64,000 bases of DNA from Thermohalobaculum sp039815685 (GTDB lineage: Bacteria; Pseudomonadota; Alphaproteobacteria; Rhodobacterales; Rhodobacteraceae): contig JBCBYV010000006.1 in NCBI GenBank assembly GCA_039815685.1, positions 137,914 to 201,913 on the forward strand, written 5' to 3'. The translations under genes and the position numbers were made by a program. The notes beneath the pieces are model-generated. The model searched no databases, was not told the DNA's origin, and saw only the letters and a program-made list of their open reading frames with translations. Each line of letters starts with the position of its first letter. The first letter of the stretch is position 1. Of this stretch, positions 51,290 to 60,076 are shown piece by piece.

Positions 51290-52696
51290 TCAGTAGCGGT
51301 AATGGTCGGGCTTGAAGGGACCCTGCGGCGTGACGCCGATATAGCTCGCCTGATCGTCCGAGAGCGTCGTTAGCGCCACGTTGAGCTTGCCGAGATGGAG
51401 GGTCGCAACCTTCTCATCGAGGTGCTTTGGGAGCACGTAGACCTCGTTCTTGTACTCGCCCGGCTTCGTCCAGAGCTCGATCTGGGCGAGCACCTGATTG
51501 GTAAAGCTGGCGGACATCACGAAGCTTGGGTGACCCGTGGCATTGCCGAGGTTGAGGAGCCGTCCCTCGGACAGGAGCAGCATGCGCTTGCCATCCGGGA
51601 ACTCCACCATGTCGACCTGCGGCTTGATGTTGGTCCATTTGAAGTTCTTGAGCGACGCGACCTGGATCTCGTTATCGAAGTGGCCGATATTGCCGACGAT
51701 CGCCATGTCCTTGAGCTGGCGCATGTGGTCGACGGTCACGACGTCCTTGTTGCCCGTCGCGGTGATGACGATGTCGGCCTTGGGCGCGGCTGCTTCCAGC
51801 GTCACGACCTCGAAGCCGTCCATCGCGGCCTGAAGCGCGCAGATCGGGTCCGCCTCCGTCACCATGACGCGGGCACCGGCGCCGGCGAGGGACGCGGCCG
51901 AGCCCTTGCCGACATCGCCGTAGCCGCAGACGACGGCGACCTTGCCAGCCATCATCACGTCCGTCGCGCGCCGGATGCCGTCGACGAGGCTCTCCTTGCA
52001 GCCGTATTTATTGTCGAATTTCGACTTCGTGACGCTGTCGTTCACATTGATCGCGGGGAAGGGCAACTCGCCGCGTTTCTGGAGCTGGTAGAGGCGGTTG
52101 ACGCCGGTCGTCGTCTCCTCGGTCACGCCCTTGATCGCTTCCTTCTGATTGGTGAACCAGCCGGGGGAGGCGTCGAGGCGCTTCCTGATCTGGGCAAAGA
52201 GATACTCCTCCTCCTCCGAGCCGGGGTTAGAGAGGAAGCCCGTATCCCCGCCCTCCGCACGCGCGCCGAGGAGGATGTACATCGTCGCGTCGCCGCCGTC
52301 GTCGAGGATCATGTTGGTCGGCTTGCCGTCCGGCCACTGGAAGATCGAGTCGGTGTAAGTCCAGTAATCCTCGAGGCTTTCGCCCTTGATCGCGAAGACC
52401 GGCACGCCGGATGCGGCGATGGCGGAGGCCGCGTGATCCTGGGTCGAGAAGATGTTGCAGGAGGCCCAGCGCACATCCGCGCCGAGCGCCGTCAGCGTCT
52501 CGATCAGCACGGCGGTCTGGATCGTCATGTGCAGCGAGCCGGAGATGCGCGCACCCTTGAGCGGTTTGGCCTGGCCGAACTCCTGCCGCGCGGCCATGAG
52601 ACCCGGCATCTCGGTCTCGGCGATCTCGATCTCCTTGCGCCCGTAATCGGCGAGCGCGATGTCCGCGACGGCGTAATCGGTAACGTTGTCAGGCAT
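51290..52696 (-). CDS. ahcY: Adenosylhomocysteinase (S-adenosyl-L-homocysteine hydrolase)
   Basis: 468 residues from the ATG at 52696, which begins MPDNVTDYAVADI; the reading frame to 52801 adds a non-homologous leader. Substrate-binding regions include GSLHMTIQTAVLIETL near 52-67 and NDSVTKSKFDNKYGCKESL near 217-235; the NAD loop is VVCGYGDVGKGSA near 252-264; it ends with the invariant PDHYRY. The enzyme splits S-adenosylhomocysteine to adenosine and homocysteine, keeping methylation running. The ~170 bp upstream were inspected for SAM/SAH riboswitch features without a convincing match. Confidence 0.97.
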   Translation of the reverse strand: MPDNVTDYAVADIALADYGRKEIEIAETEMPGLMAARQEFGQAKPLKGARISGSLHMTIQTAVLIETLTALGADVRWASCNIFSTQDHAASAIAASGVPVFAIKGESLEDYWTYTDSIFQWPDGKPTNMILDDGGDATMYILLGARAEGGDTGFLSNPGSEEEEYLFAQIRKRLDASPGWFTNQKEAIKGVTEETTTGVNRLYQLQKRGELPFPAINVNDSVTKSKFDNKYGCKESLVDGIRRATDVMMAGKVAVVCGYGDVGKGSAASLAGAGARVMVTEADPICALQAAMDGFEVVTLEAAAPKADIVITATGNKDVVTVDHMRQLKDMAIVGNIGHFDNEIQVASLKNFKWTNIKPQVDMVEFPDGKRMLLLSEGRLLNLGNATGHPSFVMSASFTNQVLAQIELWTKPGEYKNEVYVLPKHLDEKVATLHLGKLNVALTTLSDDQASYIGVTPQGPFKPDHYRY

Positions 52697-52867
52697 CCTT
52701 GTCCCCTCGTTTTCGGGCGCTGCGTGCTGCATTGCGGCGATGCCGCCTCGGCTGAGGCAGGTATCATTCCACAAGAGGGATAACAACGCGCTGATAGCCA
52801 CGGTGGCGGCGTCGAAACGCCACCGGTTGCGACCGTTAACGGCGCGCCCGGCGCGACATTGCGACCA

Positions 52868-53539
52868 TCAGTCCTCGGAGCGGTGGTCCTTGGTGCCGAA
52901 GAGGCGGTCGCCAGCATCGCCGAGGCCCGGGACGATATAGGCGTTCTCGTTCAACCGCTCATCCATCGCGGCGGCCCAGACGGGGATGTCAGGGTGTGCG
53001 GCGGCGAAGCGGGCCGCACCCTCGGGCGCTGCGACGAGGGCGAGGAAGCGGATGTCCTGCGCGCCCGCGCGCTTGGCGATGTGCACGGCCTCGATGGCGG
53101 AGCCTGCGGTTGCGAGCATCGGATCGACGAGGACAGTGACGCGGTCCGTGAGATCGTCCGGCAGCTTCACGAGATATTCGACGGGCTTCTTGGTCTCCTC
53201 GTCGCGGTATAGGCCGATATGGCCGACGCGGGCGGAGGGGACGAGGTCGAGAAGGCCCTGCAAAAGCCCGTCCCCCGCGCGAAGGATCGAGACGAAGCAG
53301 ACCTTCTTGCCCGCGAGCCTTGGCGCCATCATGGGCGAGACCGGCGTCTCGATCTCGACATTCTCGAGCGGCAGGTCGCGGAGGAGCTCATAGGCGAGCA
53401 ACAGGCTGATCTCGCGCAGCAGATCGCGGAAGCTGGCGGTCGAGGTGTCCTTCATGCGCATCCGCGTCAGCTTGTGCTGCACGAGCGGATGGGCGACGAC
53501 GGTGAAGCGTGGCGGGGCGGCGGGCGCGGGCTCGGTCAT
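52868..53539 (-). CDS. upp: Uracil phosphoribosyltransferase
   Basis: 223 residues from the ATG at 53539. Recognisable parts are HPLVQHKLTRMRMKDTST near 17-34, SILRAGDGLLQGLLDLVPSA near 83-102, the PRPP loop VLVDPMLATAGSA near 137-149 and the uracil-binding PGLGDAGDRLFGT near 207-219. The loop has Ala where ATGGS is most common, a conservative change. It salvages uracil to UMP in the cytoplasm. Divergent from the HD-domain gene. Confidence 0.95.
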   Translation of the reverse strand: MTEPAPAAPPRFTVVAHPLVQHKLTRMRMKDTSTASFRDLLREISLLLAYELLRDLPLENVEIETPVSPMMAPRLAGKKVCFVSILRAGDGLLQGLLDLVPSARVGHIGLYRDEETKKPVEYLVKLPDDLTDRVTVLVDPMLATAGSAIEAVHIAKRAGAQDIRFLALVAAPEGAARFAAAHPDIPVWAAAMDERLNENAYIVPGLGDAGDRLFGTKDHRSED

Positions 53540-53690
53540 GGCCGGCGGCTTACGCGATCGCGGGCAGGGCTTCAACGGGCTCTACAGGTCCTATGTCGGG
53601 GCCGTTGTCTGGGGCTTCGGCGGGGATCCGAGAGGTCCCGGCTCGGAGGCCGGGACGCGCGGCGCAGGGGCCGGTGACAGGAGGGCAAGC

Positions 53691-54365
53691 TTGGCGCGAC
53701 GGGCCGGACAATCGGCGGGGCAAAGGGCGGTACACCGGGCGGCGCCACGGGCGGGCCGGCAGGAGGCGGCACCGCGGGCCTGGCAGCGCATGCTGTCGGG
53801 TCGGCGGCTCGACCTGCTCGATCCCTCGCCGCTGGATGTCGAGATCGAGGATATCGCGCACGGCCTCTCCCGTGTTGCGCGCTGGAACGGTCAGACTGAA
53901 GGCGAGCACCCCTACAGCGTCGCGCAGCACAGCTTGCTGGTCGAGGAGCTGATGGGTCTTGCCCGGCCGCAGGCGACGGCCGGGGAGCGGTTGGGAGCAC
54001 TCCTGCACGATGCGCCCGAATACGTGATCGGGGACATGATCTCTCCCTTCAAGGCTGCACTCGGTCTCGACTATCGGGCCTTCGAGGCGCGGCTGGCGGC
54101 GGCGGTGCATATCCGCTTCGGACTGCCCGCGGAGCTGCCGGAGGCGTTGGAGGCCCGGATCAAGCGGGCGGACCGGATCTCGGCCTGGTACGAGGCCACG
54201 CAGCTTGCCGGCTTCAGCCCGGGCGAGGCGGCCAAGTTCTTTCCCCGGCCGAGAGCGGCCTGGGCGGGCAGCGTCGTGCTGCGCCCGGAGCCGGCGGAGG
54301 CCGTGCGGCTCGCCTTTCTCGCGCGGTTCGAGGGGCTGTCGGCCGCCTTGGCCTCCCAGAACTGA
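53691..54365 (+). CDS. HD domain hydrolase, YfbR/5'-nucleotidase-like
   Basis: 224 residues if started at the TTG at 53691, which has AGGAGG six bases upstream; an ATG at 53790 gives 191 residues and contains the whole HD domain. The metal-binding pattern is seen: VAQHSLLVEELM near 83-94 with the first His, LLHDAPEYVIGDM near 110-122 with the HD pair, and RADRISAWYEA near 163-173 with the last Asp. The compact HD fold resembles dNMP 5'-nucleotidase YfbR. The N-terminal leader is very Arg/Ala-rich. It converges on the histidine-kinase gene with a 4-bp gap. Confidence 0.8.
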   Translation: MARRAGQSAGQRAVHRAAPRAGRQEAAPRAWQRMLSGRRLDLLDPSPLDVEIEDIAHGLSRVARWNGQTEGEHPYSVAQHSLLVEELMGLARPQATAGERLGALLHDAPEYVIGDMISPFKAALGLDYRAFEARLAAAVHIRFGLPAELPEALEARIKRADRISAWYEATQLAGFSPGEAAKFFPRPRAAWAGSVVLRPEPAEAVRLAFLARFEGLSAALASQN

Positions 54366-54369
54366 CGGC

Positions 54370-55911
54370 TCAGGCGCTCGCCTGCGGGGCGAAGGGAAGC
54401 GTGAGGTGGACCTTGAAGGTCGTCCCCTCGCCCAATGTCGATGTAACGGCGATGCGGCCACCCATCTGACGCACGAGCCGGTCGCTGATCGCGAGGCCGA
54501 GGCCCACGCCGTCGCCATTTCGCCGACCCTTGCCGTCGGCCTGGTAGAACTGGCTGAAGACGCGCTCGATCTCGTCCGACGCGATGCCGATGCCGGTGTC
54601 CTTCACGCTGATCACGAGACCCGCATGGTCGGCGCCGAGGCGTGCGTCGAGATCCAGCAGGACGTGACCTGCCTCGGTGAATTTGACCGCGTTCGTGAGG
54701 AGATTGAGGACGATCTGCTTGAGGCGCACCGCATCGCCGAGGAGCGGCGGGGTCCGCATCCCCTCCTTGAAGCTGCGAAGCTCGATGCCCTTGGTTGCAG
54801 CCTCCGGCTCGATGGTCGCCAGAGCCTCCCGCAGCACAGCGGCGGGGCTGAAGGGCGCCTCACGCAGCTCGAAGCTCTCGCTCTCGATCCGGGCGGTGTC
54901 GAGCAGGTCGTCGATGAGGCGCAGGAGAACCGCGCCGCTGTCGCGGATCACGCCCGAATAGGTGCGCTGCTTCGGGTCGAGATCAGTCGTCTCGAGGAGC
55001 GCGGCGATCCCGAGGATGCCGTTGAGCGGTGTGCGCATCTCATGGCTCATGCGGGCGAGGAAGCGGGACTTCTGACGGCTCGATTCCTCGACCCGCCGAC
55101 GTTCCTCTTCGAGCATGCGGCCCTGCCGGATCTGCTTGCTGACATCCCGGATGGTGAGGACGCAGCCGCCAAAGGGAAGCTGTGCCTTGTGGATCTCGAG
55201 CGTCGCGCCGGTGAAGAGCTGGCGCTGGACGTTCTGCTGCATCGGGTCCGTCGCGAAGGCGTAGCGCCGCTCGATCTCCATTTGCCGGCGCTCGGGGGTC
55301 AGCCTGGCGAGGTCGCCGAAATGCCGGGCCATCTCACGGAAATGCATGCCCCACCGCGCGCGCTCCGGGGGAATGTCGTAGAGCGCGAGCAGCCGGTCGT
55401 TGAAGGCGATGACGTAGCCCGCCTCGTCGAGCAGCACGACACCGTCGGTGATGTTGTCGAGAATGCTCCGCATGCTGGCGTGATTGCGCTCGAGCGCGAC
55501 CTCGTCGGCGACGCGGGCACTCATGTCCTTGTGGACCGCGACGATGCTGCCCTCCGCCGTGCGCTGGCGGGTGATGTCGATCACGCGGCCGTCCGGGAAG
55601 CGGCGGCGCTCGAACCGGGCTGCGTCGCTGCCCCATGCGGCGATCCTGGCGGCGATCTCTTCGACGAGGGCAGCGGGCTCGACGGGGAAGCCGCCGCGGG
55701 CGCCGACGCGTTCGAGCAGATCCTCGACACGGTCGCCGACGCTCACGTCATCCGCGGCGAGGTTGTACATCTCCGTATAGCGCTGGTTGAAGGTCACGAT
55801 CCGACGATCCGCGCCGACGACCAGAATACCGTCGCTCAGCTGTTCGAGCACGGCGCCGAGGGTGTGCCCGCCGCTCGATGTCGAACTGGTGGTGGACGGA
55901 AGCGAGCTCAC
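54370..55911 (-). CDS. PAS-domain sensor histidine kinase (orphan, soluble)
   Basis: 513 residues and no membrane helix, so probably cytoplasmic. Two PAS-like domains at ~18-130 (GAVLEQLSDGILVVGADRRI) and ~147-260 (ILDNITDGVVLLDEAGYVI) precede a short coiled coil and the kinase core: H-box ARMSHEMRTPLNGILG near 286-301, N-box LNLLTNAVKFT near 400-410, G1 VKDTGIGI near 433-440 and G2 GDGVGLGLAI near 462-471. No receiver domain and no response-regulator gene adjoins. The PAS-fold-7 plus kinase arrangement is common in alphaproteobacteria. The signal is unknown. Confidence 0.92.
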   Translation of the reverse strand: MSSLPSTTSSTSSGGHTLGAVLEQLSDGILVVGADRRIVTFNQRYTEMYNLAADDVSVGDRVEDLLERVGARGGFPVEPAALVEEIAARIAAWGSDAARFERRRFPDGRVIDITRQRTAEGSIVAVHKDMSARVADEVALERNHASMRSILDNITDGVVLLDEAGYVIAFNDRLLALYDIPPERARWGMHFREMARHFGDLARLTPERRQMEIERRYAFATDPMQQNVQRQLFTGATLEIHKAQLPFGGCVLTIRDVSKQIRQGRMLEEERRRVEESSRQKSRFLARMSHEMRTPLNGILGIAALLETTDLDPKQRTYSGVIRDSGAVLLRLIDDLLDTARIESESFELREAPFSPAAVLREALATIEPEAATKGIELRSFKEGMRTPPLLGDAVRLKQIVLNLLTNAVKFTEAGHVLLDLDARLGADHAGLVISVKDTGIGIASDEIERVFSQFYQADGKGRRNGDGVGLGLAISDRLVRQMGGRIAVTSTLGEGTTFKVHLTLPFAPQASA

Positions 55912-56081
55912 ATCATGCCTCTATGCATCACTGCCTGCATCGTCTCAGATTTCGACGCATTTTGATACGAACGCGGTGAGCAGCTTAGGGGCTCACGCCA
56001 GCCTGTAATGTGACGCCCGTTGCTCGACAGAGACGGATATCGCAGAAGGGCGCCGCAACGGCCGGCAGGGAGATGAGCAAC

Positions 56082-57191
56082 ATGGCGCAAATGAAACTAC
56101 TGATTCTGTCAGGCGATGGTATCGGACCTGAGGTGATGGGTCAGGTCAGTCGGATCATTGAGTGGTGTCGTGTTGCACGTGGGCTCGATTTCTCCGTCGA
56201 AGAGGACCTCGTGGGCGGCATTGCCTACGATACGCACGGTGCGCCGCTTTCCGACGCGACGATGGCGAAGGCGCAGGCGGTCGATGCGGTGCTCCTCGGC
56301 GCCGTGGGCGGGCCGAAATACGATGGGCTCGATTTCGCCGTGAAGCCGGAGCGCGGCCTGCTGCGGCTCCGCAAGGAAATGGATCTTTATGCCAATCTCC
56401 GCCCGGCGCAGTGCTTCGATGCGCTGGCGGATTTCTCCTCGCTAAAGCGGGAGATCGTGGCGGGGCTCGACATCATGATCGTGCGCGAGCTGACCTCCGG
56501 CGTCTATTTCGGCGAGCCGCGCGGGATCACGACGCTGAACGACGGCAGCCGCGTCGGCATCAACACCCATCGCTACACGACCGAGGAAGTGCGCCGGGTC
56601 GCGCGCTCGGCCTTCGAGCTTGCGCGCAAGCGCGACAACCGGGTGTGCTCGATGGAGAAGATGAACGTCATGGAGGCCGGCATCCTCTGGCGCGAGGAGG
56701 TCGAGTGGGTGCATGCCAACGAGTATCCGGATGTGGAGCTCTCCCACATGCTGGCGGATGCGGGGGCGATGCAGCTTGTGCGCAATCCGAAGCAGTTCGA
56801 CGTGATCGTGACGGACAATCTTTTCGGCGACATTCTGTCGGATGCGGCGGCGATGCTGACGGGCTCGCTCGGTATGCTGCCATCCGCGTCGCTCGGCGCG
56901 CCGATGGCGAACGGGCGGCCGAAGGCACTCTATGAGCCAGTGCATGGCAGTGCGCCGGACATCGCCGGGCAGGACAAGGCGAACCCCATCGCCTGTGTGC
57001 TGAGCTTTGCCATGGCGCTCCGCTACAGCTTCGATCTGGGGGCGGAGGCTGACATGCTCGAAGGGGCGGTGCAGGATGTGCTGGCGAAGGGCATCCGCAC
57101 GGGCGATCTTGGCGGCGATCCGTCGGCCGCCATCGGGACGGTGGCGATGGGGGATGCGATCCTCGAAGCGCTCGAGGCGCGCGCGGCCTGA
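56082..57191 (+). CDS. leuB: 3-isopropylmalate dehydrogenase
   Basis: 369 residues from the ATG at 56082, with GGGAG eight bases upstream; the ATG at 56073 is too close to it. Motifs: LILSGDGIGPEVMG near 6-19, LLGAVGGPKYD near 72-82, MIVRELTSGVYFGEPRG near 130-146 and the NAD-binding VHGSAPDIAGQDKANPIA near 285-302. It catalyses the oxidative decarboxylation step of leucine synthesis. leuC/leuD are not in the window. A strong hairpin follows 51 bp after the stop. Confidence 0.96.
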   Translation: MAQMKLLILSGDGIGPEVMGQVSRIIEWCRVARGLDFSVEEDLVGGIAYDTHGAPLSDATMAKAQAVDAVLLGAVGGPKYDGLDFAVKPERGLLRLRKEMDLYANLRPAQCFDALADFSSLKREIVAGLDIMIVRELTSGVYFGEPRGITTLNDGSRVGINTHRYTTEEVRRVARSAFELARKRDNRVCSMEKMNVMEAGILWREEVEWVHANEYPDVELSHMLADAGAMQLVRNPKQFDVIVTDNLFGDILSDAAAMLTGSLGMLPSASLGAPMANGRPKALYEPVHGSAPDIAGQDKANPIACVLSFAMALRYSFDLGAEADMLEGAVQDVLAKGIRTGDLGGDPSAAIGTVAMGDAILEALEARAA

Positions 57192-57242
57192 GACCGCCCA
57201 TCGGCCGGGGGCGGTGACGGTAATCCCGTTCCGAAATGGATT

Positions 57243-57269
57243 GCGCTGCCCCACAAGATGGGGCAGCGC
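57243..57269 (+). terminator. leuB terminator hairpin
   Basis: A perfect 11-bp stem (gcgctgcccca / tggggcagcgc) with a 5-nt loop. No T-run follows, but stem length and position make it a likely terminator. The rest of 57192-57468 holds nothing recognisable. Confidence 0.7.
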
Positions 57270-57468
57270 GATGTCCTATGCCGCGCCGGCATTCGACCGG
57301 CAGGCAGTGCTAGGGCCGGACACACGCATTCGGCAGCCCCTTACCCGACACACGCAACGAACCCTTACCGCTTACGCTTGATCGGTTATGACCGAACGGC
57401 ATGAATGAAGCGTGAACGAAAGCAGTCTATCAGCGTGACGCGGCGACATTTCTGCGTGACCGCGGGGC

Positions 57469-57831
57469 TCAGCGCTCGAGCTTGACGGTGACGCTCTTGC
57501 CGCCCCAGCCGTGGACGCTGTCCCGGGCCTCGACGCGCACCTCGTCAACATCGTCGGGGATGCGCACGCCCGAGAGCGAGCGGGTGAAGGGCTGTTCGTT
57601 CACATGGGGGTGCGCAAGCTCGCGCGTGCCGTAGACCGTGCCATCGGGCCCCACGACCCGCCAGGCATCGGCATAGTGGTCCCAGCCCGTGTCGCCATGC
57701 GCGACCGTCGCACTGAACCGCCAGGTGTCGCCCTGGGCCGTCGCCTCCGCGCCGACGACATCGGCGGGGCCGGCGGGGGCGGTCACGGGCAGAAAGGCGA
57801 TGAGGGCGAGGATGAGAAGGGCGCGGTGCAT
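57469..57831 (-). CDS. Small exported protein, unknown
   Basis: 120 residues from the ATG at 57831, with GGAG upstream. A signal peptide (MHRALLILALIAFLPVTAPA) is followed by a compact all-beta-looking domain with many aromatic and His residues: GDTGWDHYADAWRVVGPDG near 48-66 and RELAHPHVNEQPFTRSLSGV near 73-92, a pattern seen in small periplasmic Ig-like domains. No family name assigned. Divergent from comM, 82 bp apart. Confidence 0.65.
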   Translation of the reverse strand: MHRALLILALIAFLPVTAPAGPADVVGAEATAQGDTWRFSATVAHGDTGWDHYADAWRVVGPDGTVYGTRELAHPHVNEQPFTRSLSGVRIPDDVDEVRVEARDSVHGWGGKSVTVKLER

Positions 57832-57913
57832 GGCAGTCTCCGAGGCGGCTTTCACGCCACCTTAACCATTCCGGGAGCGTGATGCGCGCATTGCGTCTCG
57901 CTTCGGAGTTCAC

Positions 57914-59410
57914 ATGGTCGCGCGTGCCCATACCGTCGCCTTCATGGGCGTGGAGGCGAAGCCGGTCGAGGTGCAGTGCGCCGTCGCCGCCGGCATCCCG
58001 GCCTTCAGCATCGTGGGGCTGCCGGACAAGGCGGTGAGCGAGAGCAAGGAGCGGGTGCGGGCGGCACTGACGGCCTGTGGCATGGCGATGCCGGCGGGGC
58101 GGGTCACAGTTAATCTCTCGCCCGCGGACCTGCCGAAGACCGGCTCGCATTTCGACCTGCCCATCGCGCTCGCGCTGATGGCCGCGCTGGAGGTGCTGCC
58201 GAAGGGGGAGGTAGACCGGGTGGTCTCGCTCGGCGAGCTGAGCCTCGACGGGGAGGTTCGCGCTGTGCAGGGCGCCCTGCCCGCTGCGCTTCTGGCGGCG
58301 GCGTCGGACAAGGCGCTCTGCTGTCCTGCAGCATCGGGAGCGGAAGCGGCATGGGTCGGCGCCTGTGAGGTTCTGGCGCCCGGATCGCTGCTTGCGCTGG
58401 TGAACCATTTCAAGGGGGAGAGCCCGCTCTGCAGCCCTGAGCCGGGGCCCGTGGCGGCCATCGGCCACACGAACGATCTGGCGGATGTGAAGGGGCAGGA
58501 GGTGGCGCGCCGGGCGCTGGAGGTCGCGGCGGCAGGTGGGCACAACATGCTGATGGTCGGACCGCCCGGTTCGGGAAAGTCGATGCTGGCGCGCTGCCTG
58601 AACGGTCTGCTGCCGCCACTCACCCCACCGGAGGCGCTGGAGGTCTCGACGGTCCGCAGTCTGGCGGAGGAGCCCGGAACAGGGGCGATGGCTCAGGCAC
58701 GGCCCTTCCGGCAGCCGCATCACTCGGCCAGCCGGGCGGCGATGGTCGGTGGGGGCCCGCGGGTCGGGCCGGGTCAGATCAGCCTTGCGCATCAGGGCGT
58801 GCTGTTCCTCGACGAGCTGCCAGAGTTCGACCGCGACGTGCTGGAAGCGCTGCGCGAGCCGTTGGAGACTGGGGAGCTGGTGATCGCACGAGCCGGGAAC
58901 CACATCACCTACCCCGCACGGTTCCAGTTGATCGCCGCCATGAACCCCTGCCGCTGCGGGTACCTCGCGGACGCGTCTCGGGCCTGCAATCAGGCGCCGC
59001 GCTGTGGGGAGAAGTATCAGAACCGGCTCTCCGGCCCGCTGCTCGACCGGTTCGACATCAGGATCGACGTGCCGCCGGTAAGCCCGGAGACGCTGTCCCT
59101 GCCACCCCATGAAGAGACCTCGGCCAAGGTTGCGCGCCGGGTTGCGGCAGCGCGGGCCGCGGCTGAGGCGCGGGATGGGCCGGGCGCCGTGAATGCGTTG
59201 CTGGAGGGCGAGGCGCTGGAGGCTGCGTGCCGGCTGGACCCGGAGAGCCAGGCGCTGCTGGGCCGGGCGGCGGAGAAACTGCGGCTCTCGGCACGGGGGT
59301 ATCACCGCGTGCTCCGCCTCGCCCGGACTGTTGCGGATCTGGAGGGTGCCGGCAGCATCCGCCGGCCGCATATCGCGGAAGCCGTGAGCTATCGCCGTGC
59401 CCTTGCCTGA
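57914..59410 (+). CDS. comM: YifB family Mg chelatase-like AAA ATPase
   Basis: 498 residues. The N-terminal ChlI-like domain is seen at ~1-170 (FSIVGLPDKAVSESKERVRA near 34-53, NLSPADLPKTGSHFDLPIAL near 70-89). The AAA core has Walker A MVGPPGSGKSMLARCL near 216-231 and Walker B GVLFLDELPEFDRDVLEALR near 296-315, then a Cys pair in MNPCRCGYL. A Mg-chelatase C-terminal domain ends the protein. In other bacteria the ComM homologue is a helicase that aids branch migration during natural transformation. Confidence 0.92.
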   Translation: MVARAHTVAFMGVEAKPVEVQCAVAAGIPAFSIVGLPDKAVSESKERVRAALTACGMAMPAGRVTVNLSPADLPKTGSHFDLPIALALMAALEVLPKGEVDRVVSLGELSLDGEVRAVQGALPAALLAAASDKALCCPAASGAEAAWVGACEVLAPGSLLALVNHFKGESPLCSPEPGPVAAIGHTNDLADVKGQEVARRALEVAAAGGHNMLMVGPPGSGKSMLARCLNGLLPPLTPPEALEVSTVRSLAEEPGTGAMAQARPFRQPHHSASRAAMVGGGPRVGPGQISLAHQGVLFLDELPEFDRDVLEALREPLETGELVIARAGNHITYPARFQLIAAMNPCRCGYLADASRACNQAPRCGEKYQNRLSGPLLDRFDIRIDVPPVSPETLSLPPHEETSAKVARRVAAARAAAEARDGPGAVNALLEGEALEAACRLDPESQALLGRAAEKLRLSARGYHRVLRLARTVADLEGAGSIRRPHIAEAVSYRRALA

Positions 59411-59422
59411 TGGCCGGGGGCC

Positions 59423-59944
59423 TCAGGGACGGCGCGCAAGCCCCTCGGCGCAGCGGGGCCAGGATACGCGGTCGCGATACCGCCCCTCGGGGCAGACGCG
59501 CACCCAGCCGCCGAGATTGATCTCGAGGCCGTTGGTGATCCCGCGCCCCGCAAAGACCGGTACCCGCCAGAGGGCGGCAAAGGCGCGCATGAGGCGCGTG
59601 TTGAGCCCTGCATGACAGCCCACGAAATGCGCATAGCCGCAGGGGCTGAACCGGGGACCGAGGGCCGACAGCACCTCGGCATGGCGGCGGATGCTGACGG
59701 GCGTGACGATGTCGTCGCCGAGTTCGACATATTGCGTGGTGCCATGGTCGACGATGCGGAGCGCGCCGATCCTCTCCCCGGGACGCAGGAGTGCGAGGAC
59801 GTTGCCCACCATATCCTCGGCGGAGGTCATGCGCGCCTCGCCCCGCTTGTTGAGCGCGATGAACGGGCCCCAGAACGCGCCGCGCAGGCCCGCATCCCAA
59901 TCCACCCGGTCATCGATGACGTAGATATCCCGCACCCGACCCAT
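59423..59944 (-). CDS. Caspase/DUF4347-like protein with His-Cys dyad
   Basis: 173 residues, no signal peptide. The pattern IVDHGTTQYVELGDD (~63-77) then SPCGYAHFVGCHAGLNTRLM (~99-118) then GGWVRVCPEG near 147-156 parallels caspase-like/DUF4347 domains: a His-Gly after a hydrophobic strand, a catalytic Cys after the next strand, and a closing gG-W stretch. The spacing of about 45 residues between His and Cys is suitable. If real, it is a stand-alone cysteine peptidase-fold protein; family membership is by motif only. It converges on comM with a 12-bp gap. Confidence 0.5.
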   Translation of the reverse strand: MGRVRDIYVIDDRVDWDAGLRGAFWGPFIALNKRGEARMTSAEDMVGNVLALLRPGERIGALRIVDHGTTQYVELGDDIVTPVSIRRHAEVLSALGPRFSPCGYAHFVGCHAGLNTRLMRAFAALWRVPVFAGRGITNGLEINLGGWVRVCPEGRYRDRVSWPRCAEGLARRP

Positions 59945-60076
59945 GCATCGATAGATAGTGAACGCTCGCGCCGGGTGCGAGCACCTCGCGCGATGCGTGT
60001 GGGGCGCGGCAGACCGCCTCTTTCATCGCCGCGCGATCTCCCCTAAGACGCCCGCGTCCATTCAGGAGGCTCTGCC

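Noticed and set aside
52697..52867. Possible SAM/SAH riboswitch upstream of ahcY
   Set aside because: Short GC hairpins exist, but no arrangement matching the SAH, SAM-II or SAM/SAH consensus could be built.
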